From: Solirubrobacteraceae bacterium
GTDB lineage: Bacteria; Actinomycetota; Thermoleophilia; Solirubrobacterales; Solirubrobacteraceae
Direction: 5' to 3'
Assembly: GCA_025935735.1 (NCBI GenBank)
Contig: JAICUS010000154.1
Location: 1 to 10,926, forward strand
Length of the DNA stretch: 10,926 nucleotides
Shown: positions 6,637-10,926 of the stretch, one piece after another
How the letters are laid out: each line of letters opens with the position of its first letter
How positions within the stretch are numbered: position 1 is the stretch's first letter
The notes under the pieces: model-generated
What the model was told of the DNA's origin: nothing
Database searches by the model: none
Seen by the model: only the letters and a program-made list of their open reading frames with translations
Made by a program: the position numbers and the translations under genes

Positions 6637-7088
6637 CGCGTCAGCTCCATCACCCAGTTGGACTTCCAGCTCGCGCCGCCGTCGAAGGAGAACCACTGCT
6701 CCCAGCGCGCCGAGTCGCGCGTGATCTCCGACCAGTCGAAGCGCACGCGGATCGGCACGCCGTCGAGCATGTCGTCGCACTCGAAGCGGGCGTGGTCGGG
6801 TGCGTCGAAGCGGCCCTCCACCGGCGGATCCAGACGCCCGGGGCGCGCGCTGGAGGACCACCAGATGCGCCACAGGTCGCGCTCGGGGTCGTAGAGCCGC
6901 AGCGAGAAGCCCTCGTAACCGTCGGTGTGGAAGTGGTCGAGGTTGCCGGCGCCGCCCATCATGGCCTCGGCGTCCGAGGTGGCCTCGAACGTCTCCCACT
7001 CGTCGCACGCCGGATCGAGCGTGTCGACGAGCCTGCGGTTGGCCACGTGCCAGCGGCCGGGCAGGAAGTCGAAGTCCGTGGCCGGCAT
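6627..7088 (-). CDS. DUF1579/lipocalin-like conserved hypothetical protein
   Basis: A 153-residue soluble protein. The opening [15 protein letters not shown], followed by aromatic-rich beta strands ([21 protein letters not shown], split here by eye into successive strands; then [32 protein letters not shown]), matches the beta-barrel pattern of DUF1579-type proteins. These are lipocalin-like and of unknown biochemical role. No signal peptide or lipobox is seen. Its ATG overlaps the stop of the upstream 133-aa gene by one base (TGATG), so the two are translationally coupled. Both are divergent from a WYL-type regulator that probably controls them. The family assignment rests on the N-terminal motif and the strand pattern, and no catalytic residues are known. 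Confidence 0.75.
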   Translation of the reverse strand: MPATDFDFLPGRWHVANRRLVDTLDPACDEWETFEATSDAEAMMGGAGNLDHFHTDGYEGFSLRLYDPERDLWRIWWSSSARPGRLDPPVEGRFDAPDHARFECDDMLDGVPIRVRFDWSEITRDSARWEQWFSFDGGASWKSNWVMELTRQA

Positions 7089-7489
7089 CAGACGAGGGCC
7101 TCCTCGAGCGCGCGGCCCAGGTAGGCGTCGAGGTCGCCGTCCTCGAGCACGTCGCGCAGCCAGGCGCGGCGCTCGAAGTCGATCACCTCGAGCTCCCACA
7201 CGCAGGCCATGCCGGTGTCCTCGAGCGGCACGAGCGCGCCCGGCGCCTCCTTGGGCGCCGCGTAGTAGCGGGCGTGGATCTCGTTCTCGTTGGCCCACCA
7301 GTAGGCGATGGCCAGCGCGGCGGTGGCCGCGTCGTGGGCGATGGTGAAGCCGGGCGCGCCGGCGGGGATGGCGTCGGCGGCCACGCGGCGGGTGGCCTCG
7401 GCGAGCGCCGGCCGGGCGTCGCCGATCCCGTAGTGCTTGACGCGGTCCTCGCGGCCGAGGAACGCGATCCGGCGGAGTTCGTAGGTCAT
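7088..7489 (-). CDS. Unrecognised 133-aa protein divergent from the WYL regulator
   Basis: I do not recognise the family. The product is a 133-residue soluble protein beginning [20 protein letters not shown]. It has a central helix [20 protein letters not shown] (about 54-73) and an acidic C-terminus ([20 protein letters not shown]). No signal peptide or membrane segment is evident. The ATG at 7489 was chosen because it opens directly into conserved-looking sequence and leaves a clean 43-bp divergent spacer; extending upstream would run into the regulator gene. An AGG lies 4-6 nt before the ATG in the minus-strand reading. It is translationally coupled to the DUF1579-like gene and probably shares its promoter. 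The position suggests a target of the adjacent WYL regulator. Confidence 0.75.
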   Translation of the reverse strand: MTYELRRIAFLGREDRVKHYGIGDARPALAEATRRVAADAIPAGAPGFTIAHDAATAALAIAYWWANENEIHARYYAAPKEAPGALVPLEDTGMACVWELEVIDFERRAWLRDVLEDGDLDAYLGRALEEALV

Positions 7490-7532
7490 GGGCCTGGACA
7501 CTATGCGATAAAGAGGGCAGAATCTGTCCTGT
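7490..7532. promoter_or_regulatory. Divergent promoter/operator for the WYL regulator and the 133-aa gene
   Basis: The 43-bp spacer is the most AT-rich stretch nearby. AGGGCAGA (7514-7521), one central A, then TCTGTCCT (7523-7530) form a 17-bp palindrome with 7 of 8 paired positions matching. A further GGACA at 7496-7500 repeats the half-site in inverted orientation to TGTCC at 7525-7529. On the plus strand GATAAA (7507-7512) could be a -10 box. On the minus strand CATAGT (rc of 7500-7505) could serve the opposite gene. The palindrome would then cover the plus-strand transcription start, as expected for autoregulation. The regulator ATG at 7533 has no Shine-Dalgarno sequence. Confidence 0.6.
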
Positions 7533-8447
7533 ATGGCGAAGTCCGACCGCGTGCTCGCGCTGCTGGAGGCGCTGCAGGACCGCGGCTTCGCCCGCGGGCC
7601 GGAGCTGGCGGCGCGGCTGGGCACCGACGTGCGCACGCTGCGCCGCGACGTGGCCGCGCTGCGCGGGCTCGGCATCCCCGTGGAGGCCGAGCGCGGCCGC
7701 GGCGGCGGCTACCGGCTGCGGCCGGGCTACCGCATGCCGCCGCTGATGTTCACGCCGGCGGAGGCGACCGCGGTCGCCCTCGGGCTGCTGGCCGCCGAGC
7801 GCGACGGGATCGACGCCGGCAGCGCGCTGGCCAAGCTGCGCCGCGTGCTGCCCGACCGGGTGCGGCTGCGGGTCGAGGCGCTCGAGCAGACGCTGCGGTT
7901 CACCCGCGCGCCGCGCGAGCCGGCGCCGCCGCTGGGCGAGGCGCTGCCCGCGCTGGCCGAGGCGGCCCGGCGCGGCCGGCGGGTGCGGGCGCGCTACACG
8001 ACGTCGGCCGGCGAGACCGCGTGGCGCGAGCTGAGCCCGCTCGGCCTGGTGGTCCACGGCGGGCGCTGGTACGTCGCCGCGCACGACGATGCCCGCGACG
8101 CCCTGCGCGCCTTCCGGGCGGACCGGTTCGGCGAGATCCGCGTCGCCGGCCCGGGCGTGCCGGCACCCGACGGCTTCGACGCCGTGGCGTTCGTCAACCG
8201 CACGCTGGCCCGCGTCCCCCACGCCCACGCGGTCGAGGTCATCCTGCACCGCCCCGATCCGCCGTTCCCGCCGTCGCTCGCCGAGCTGGAGCCGCACCCC
8301 GACGGCACGCGGATGCGCCTGCGGGCCGACTCGCTCGACTGGGTGGCGGGGCTGCTGGCCTCCGCGGGCTGCACGTTCACCGTGGTCGCGCCGGACGAGC
8401 TGCGCGACGCCGTGCACGCGTTGGGCGCGCGGCTGGTGGGAAGCTGA
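7533..8447 (+). CDS. YafY-type transcriptional regulator (HTH + WYL domain)
   Basis: A 304-residue DNA-binding regulator. Residues 1-62 form a DeoR/HTH_11-like winged helix ([37 protein letters not shown]; the wing [17 protein letters not shown]). Residues about 134-203 are the WYL domain: [23 protein letters not shown] leads, in successive strands, to the [10 protein letters not shown] signature (Trp179-Tyr180-Val181) and FRADRFGEI. Residues about 230-300 are the WCX C-terminal extension (AVEVILHRP, then [12 protein letters not shown]). Family members sense small molecules or nucleic-acid ligands through WYL and often control the divergent neighbour and themselves. A palindrome in the 43-bp upstream spacer fits that role. 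An LLM oxidoreductase starts 5 nt after the stop, so both are probably co-transcribed. Confidence 0.92.
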   Translation: MAKSDRVLALLEALQDRGFARGPELAARLGTDVRTLRRDVAALRGLGIPVEAERGRGGGYRLRPGYRMPPLMFTPAEATAVALGLLAAERDGIDAGSALAKLRRVLPDRVRLRVEALEQTLRFTRAPREPAPPLGEALPALAEAARRGRRVRARYTTSAGETAWRELSPLGLVVHGGRWYVAAHDDARDALRAFRADRFGEIRVAGPGVPAPDGFDAVAFVNRTLARVPHAHAVEVILHRPDPPFPPSLAELEPHPDGTRMRLRADSLDWVAGLLASAGCTFTVVAPDELRDAVHALGARLVGS

Positions 8448-8452
8448 CGGGC

Positions 8453-9277
8453 ATGGACATCGGCAAGATCGGGATCTGGAAGAGCCGGCGCACGGGCACC
8501 GACGGCGTGCGCGAGGTCGAGGCGCTGGGCTACGGCGCGCTGTGGCTGGGCGGCAGCCCGTCGGTCGAGCAGGCGCGCGAGTACGTCGAGGCGGGCACGA
8601 CGCTGCCGGTGATCACCGGCATCCTCAACGTCTGGCAGCACGAGCCGGCCGACGTGGCCGCCGCGCACGCGAAGCTCGTCGCCGACCACCCGGACCGCTT
8701 CGTGCTGGGCATCGGCATCGGCCATCCGGAGGCGACGAGCGAGTACACCAAGCCGCTGACCAAGATGCGGGCGTTCTTCGACGGGCTGGACGCCGCGGAC
8801 ACGCCGGTGCCATCCGACCAGCGGTGCGCGGCCGCCCTCGGCCCGAAGATGCTCGACCTGGCGGCCGAGCGCTCGCTGGGCACCCACCCCTACTTCGTCC
8901 ACGCCGAGCACACCCGCTACGCCCGCGAGCGCGTGGGCGCCGGCGTGCTGGTCGCGCCCGAGGTGGCGGTGGTGGTCGAGCCGGACGCGGAGACCGCGCG
9001 CCGGGTCGCCCGCGAGTACGCCCAGAGCTACCTGCGGATGAGCAACTACACGTCGAACCTGCTGCGCCACGGCTTCACCGAGGACGACGTGCGCGACGGC
9101 GGCAGCGACCGCCTGATCGACGCCGTCATCCCGCACGGGACGCCCGAGCAGATCGCCGAGGCCGTGCGCGAGCACCTCGACGCCGGGGCCGACCACGTCT
9201 GCCTGCAGCCGCTCGGCCACGGCCCGGCGCCGGTCGACGACTACCGCGCGCTGGCTCAGGTGCTCATCGGCGCATAG
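8453..9277 (+). CDS. LLM-class F420-type oxidoreductase (TIGR03620-like)
   Basis: A 274-residue luciferase-like monooxygenase-fold TIM barrel. Members of this actinobacterial group use, or are predicted to use, coenzyme F420 (or FMN) to move hydride to or from a small organic substrate. Typical features are [10 protein letters not shown] at the N-terminus, the [14 protein letters not shown] strand-turn (23-36), [13 protein letters not shown] (about 49-61), the [15 protein letters not shown] segment (79-93) lining the flavin/F420 phosphate site, and [20 protein letters not shown] (about 127-146). The C-terminal [20 protein letters not shown] is also characteristic. The cofactor is inferred from the family, and the substrate is unknown. 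The gene begins 5 nt after the WYL regulator stop, with a purine-rich GGTGGGAAG upstream inside that gene. Its end overlaps the convergent VOC remnant by 22 nt. Confidence 0.9.
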   Translation: MDIGKIGIWKSRRTGTDGVREVEALGYGALWLGGSPSVEQAREYVEAGTTLPVITGILNVWQHEPADVAAAHAKLVADHPDRFVLGIGIGHPEATSEYTKPLTKMRAFFDGLDAADTPVPSDQRCAAALGPKMLDLAAERSLGTHPYFVHAEHTRYARERVGAGVLVAPEVAVVVEPDAETARRVAREYAQSYLRMSNYTSNLLRHGFTEDDVRDGGSDRLIDAVIPHGTPEQIAEAVREHLDAGADHVCLQPLGHGPAPVDDYRALAQVLIGA

Positions 9278-9497
9278 CGGTGGTGGAGCATCAGCGCGTT
9301 GCCGTCGGGGTCCCGGAAGAACGCCATGTGGCAGACGCCGGTGTCGAAGGTGTCCATGGCGAACTCCACGCCCTGCGCCTCCAGCCGCTCACGCGCCGCC
9401 GCCACGTCGTCGACGCGCAGGGCGATCGCGTTGCGCACGGTGCGGCGCGGTCGAGGTCGCGCGTGGGGATGCCCACGAAGTCGACGCGGGTGATCAT
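9256..9497 (-). pseudogene. VOC-family gene broken by an internal deletion and frame change
   Basis: Two pieces of one VOC protein lie in different frames. The ATG at 9497 starts ITRVDFVGIPTRDLDRA, the standard first strand and helix. The reading then leaves the family after about 18 residues. From about 9441 a second frame gives RNAIALRVDDVAAARERLE, VEFAMDTFDTGVC and [18 protein letters not shown], the standard second half, ending at the TGA at 9256-9258. In intact relatives about 40 residues separate these pieces; here almost none do. The lesion is therefore a deletion of about 130 bp that also shifts the frame, not a simple one-base slip. An assembly error cannot be excluded. The start overlaps the stop of the upstream gene (ATGA), so it was the last gene of that operon. 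The 3' end overlaps the convergent LLM gene by 22 nt. Confidence 0.75.
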
Positions 9498-9952
9498 CGG
9501 CCCAGGGTACGGACCAGCCCGCGCGCGCGGCCGCGGACGTCGGCGACCAGCGCGCGCACCTCGGCGAGGCCGGCGCGCAGCTCCGGGTCGCCGACGTCCA
9601 CCGGCAGCATCGAGTCCTGCAGCTCCACGAGCGCCTCGTCGGCCTCCTCCACCGCGTCCGTGGCGCGGTCGACGAAGCCGCGGGCCCCGAGCGACGCGGG
9701 GCCCGCGGAGGCCGGCGGGAAGTCGGCGGCGGGCAGCCCGTGGCGGGCGGCGAACGCGGAGTGGATGCGCCGCGCCCGGCCGGCCGCGGCCTGCACGGGC
9801 CGGAACAGCTGCTCCTCGAGGTGGTCCGCGGTGCGCTCGTCGAGCACGTCGTAGGCGGCGCCGAGCGCCGCCAGGGCGACGTTCAGCGCGTCGATCGCCC
9901 GCGCGAGGTCCTCGAGCAGCTGCCGCCGGTCCTCCGCCGCCGTCCGGGCCAT
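9494..9952 (-). CDS. Helical hypothetical protein between the BNR and VOC genes
   Basis: I do not recognise a named family. The 152-residue product is Ala/Arg/Glu/Asp-rich and almost entirely helical. A first helical block (about 3-72, including LLEDLARAIDALNVALAAL and ADHLEEQLFRPVQAAAGRA) is followed by a Pro/Ala/Gly-rich break (about 74-91). A second block follows (about 92-152, with DRATDAVEEADEALVELQD and RAGLAEVRALVADVRGRA). This suggests a small helical bundle or coiled coil. No signal peptide or membrane segment is visible. Its ATG follows the stop of the BNR-repeat gene by one base, and its own stop overlaps the ATG of the VOC gene (ATGA), so the three genes form one operon. The Pro/Gly break coincides with a strong DNA hairpin at 9678-9708. 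Confidence 0.75.
   Translation of the reverse strand: MARTAAEDRRQLLEDLARAIDALNVALAALGAAYDVLDERTADHLEEQLFRPVQAAAGRARRIHSAFAARHGLPAADFPPASAGPASLGARGFVDRATDAVEEADEALVELQDSMLPVDVGDPELRAGLAEVRALVADVRGRARGLVRTLGR
9678..9708. repeat. Perfect 12-bp inverted repeat with 7-nt loop inside a coding region
   Basis: CCGCGGGCCCCG (9678-9689) and CGGGGCCCGCGG (9697-9708) are perfect reverse complements, separated by AGCGACG. All pairs are G-C. It lies within the helical hypothetical gene, over codons for residues 82-92, its Pro/Ala/Gly-rich break. It may form a strong mRNA hairpin in the middle of the operon transcript. Confidence 0.6.
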
Positions 9953-9953
9953 G

Positions 9954-10926
9954 TCAGGCCGTCCGCACCGAGTAGACCGGGGGCAGGTGCCGGGCCGCGG
10001 AGAACCACGACGCGCCCGCGTCGCCGGAGCCGAACACGTCGCCCGAGGTCGCGCCGAAGTACAGCTCGAGCCCGTCGCCCGCGCCGTGGCGGTCGAACGC
10101 CTGCCGGAGCACCGTGAGGTAGGCGTGCTCGGCGGGCAGGCCGTCGCCGCGGGGCGTCCAGCTCGCGCCGGCGTCGCGGGTCTCGTAGACGCGCACGCGG
10201 CCGTCCGGCGTCGTGCGGTCCATGTCGGCGGTGAGCGGGATCACGTACGCGCTGTCGGGATCGGCGGGGTCGATCTCCATCGGGAAGCCGAAGTCCGACG
10301 GCAGCCCGTCGCCGATCGCCGTCCAGCTCTCCCCCGCGTCGTCGGAGCGATAGACGCCGCCGTGGAACTGCATGAACAGCCGCTCGGGGCGCTGCGGCGC
10401 GCGGCGGAGGTTGTGCACGCACAGAGCCAGCGTGTCCGCGGGCGCGTCGTCGGGCAGGTAGCGCGGGCGGATGCCCTGGTTGCCGTGCCGCCAGGTCTCG
10501 CCGCCGTCCTCGGTCAGCCACACGCCGACCGCCGACATCGCCAGCAGCAGCTTGTCCGGCTCGCCCGGCCAGGTGACGATCGAGTGCAGGCACAGCCCGC
10601 CGCCGCCCGGCTGCCAGTCGTCGCGGGTCGGGTCCTCCCACAGGGACTTGTTCAGCTGCCACGACTCGCCGTCGTCGCGGCTCTCGAACAGGACGCCCGG
10701 GTCGCCGCCGGCGTACAGCGGCGCGTCGCCCTCCCCGCGCACGATCGTCCAGATGCGTGCCAGCGCCTTCTCGCCGCCCTCCGGGAGCGCGAGGCCCTCG
10801 GACTGCGTCCACTCACCGGCCGGGTCGTCGGCGTAGAAGATCTTGGGGCCGTAGAACGGGTTCGTCACCGTGACGAACACGCGGCCGGTGCGCGGATCGC
10901 GCATCGCGTACTCGACCGGCTCGCCG
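9954..10926 (-). CDS. BNR/Asp-box repeat protein, sialidase-like beta-propeller (N-terminus beyond window)
   Basis: The C-terminal 323 residues or so of a beta-propeller protein of the BNR/VPS10-like glycosidase superfamily. The frame is open to the right edge (it reads GEPVEYA before the first Met codon at 10904), so the start is outside the window. Five Asp-box repeats are evident: SRDDGESW, TEDGGETW, SDDAGESW, TRDAGASW and SGDAGASW, at about residues 75, 131, 187, 242 and 293 counted from that Met. Such boxes are structural turns between blades, and many relatives have no demonstrated glycosidase activity. No secretion signal can be judged because the N-terminus is missing. The spaced phrases such as FMQFHGGVYRS and FGATSGDVFGS also fit the WD40/YVTN/BNR-like group. 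It heads an operon with the helical protein and the broken VOC gene. Confidence 0.87.
   Translation of the reverse strand, partial: GEPVEYAMRDPRTGRVFVTVTNPFYGPKIFYADDPAGEWTQSEGLALPEGGEKALARIWTIVRGEGDAPLYAGGDPGVLFESRDDGESWQLNKSLWEDPTRDDWQPGGGGLCLHSIVTWPGEPDKLLLAMSAVGVWLTEDGGETWRHGNQGIRPRYLPDDAPADTLALCVHNLRRAPQRPERLFMQFHGGVYRSDDAGESWTAIGDGLPSDFGFPMEIDPADPDSAYVIPLTADMDRTTPDGRVRVYETRDAGASWTPRGDGLPAEHAYLTVLRQAFDRHGAGDGLELYFGATSGDVFGSGDAGASWFSAARHLPPVYSVRTA

Noticed and set aside
6627..8417. Long minus-strand open frame extending the DUF1579-like gene upstream
   Set aside because: Only the last 153 residues look like a protein; the upstream part is antisense to the 133-aa gene frame and the WYL regulator, and a good ATG at 7088 overlaps the upstream stop.
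6800..8452. In-frame N-terminal extension of the LLM oxidoreductase
   Set aside because: The family N-terminus ([11 protein letters not shown]) begins at 8453; the extension runs through the WYL regulator in another frame.
7994..9220. 408-codon minus-strand open frame opposite the LLM oxidoreductase and the end of the regulator
   Set aside because: Antisense shadow; no recognisable domain, and both opposite genes are strongly supported.
9256..9497. Programmed ribosomal frameshift in the VOC gene
   Set aside because: About 40 residues of the domain are missing at the frame change, so a one-base slip would not restore the protein; no slippery sequence was recognised.
1..10926. CRISPR array, tRNA, rRNA, insertion sequence or prophage genes
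   Set aside because: No regularly spaced repeats, cloverleaf-like sequence, transposase or integrase motif was recognised on either strand by reading.

Overview
The window is very GC-rich DNA with strong G/C preference at third codon positions and frequent GTG starts. It carries an F420-type luciferase-like oxidoreductase, an LdtMt2-type lipoprotein L,D-transpeptidase and a SigG/SigX5-type ECF sigma factor with a SnoaL-like tail. Together these point to a high-GC actinobacterium. A soil lineage such as the Solirubrobacterales/Thermoleophilia would fit, but the order-level placement is inference. No rRNA, tRNA, CRISPR array or intact mobile element was recognised.

Left part (1-4112), loosely packed. 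A 5'-truncated ECF sigma factor runs in from the left edge (+). Next comes about 560 bp with only coding-like fragments on the minus strand (666-962 and roughly 1012-1262). A complete secreted lipoprotein L,D-transpeptidase follows (minus, 1271-2500). A 415-bp intergenic region separates it from a divergent single-domain VOC protein (+, 2916-3266). Bases 3267-4112 hold at best one weak small membrane-protein ORF, plus a 14-bp perfect palindrome and a GC-rich hairpin.

Right part (4113-10926), tightly packed. A cytosolic hybrid-looking sensor kinase (degenerate receiver, PAS, HisKA_3, HATPase; minus) is translationally coupled to a 94-aa three-helix membrane protein. No response regulator is adjacent. 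Divergent from it is an ICL/PEP-mutase-superfamily enzyme (+). The next block centres on a YafY/WYL-type regulator (+) followed 5 nt later by an F420-type LLM oxidoreductase. Divergent from the regulator is a coupled pair, an unrecognised 133-aa protein and a DUF1579/lipocalin-like protein. Only 43 bp separate the two units, and that gap holds a near-perfect 17-bp palindrome that looks like the regulator's operator. At the right edge is a minus-strand operon: a BNR/Asp-box repeat (sialidase-like fold) protein truncated by the window end, a helical 152-aa hypothetical protein, and a VOC gene that appears broken by an internal deletion plus frame change.

I see no clear complete novel system such as a defence island or a biosynthetic cluster. 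The best leads are the WYL-controlled divergent cluster with its operator, the orphan kinase with a pseudo-receiver and coupled membrane partner, and the recently decayed VOC gene.
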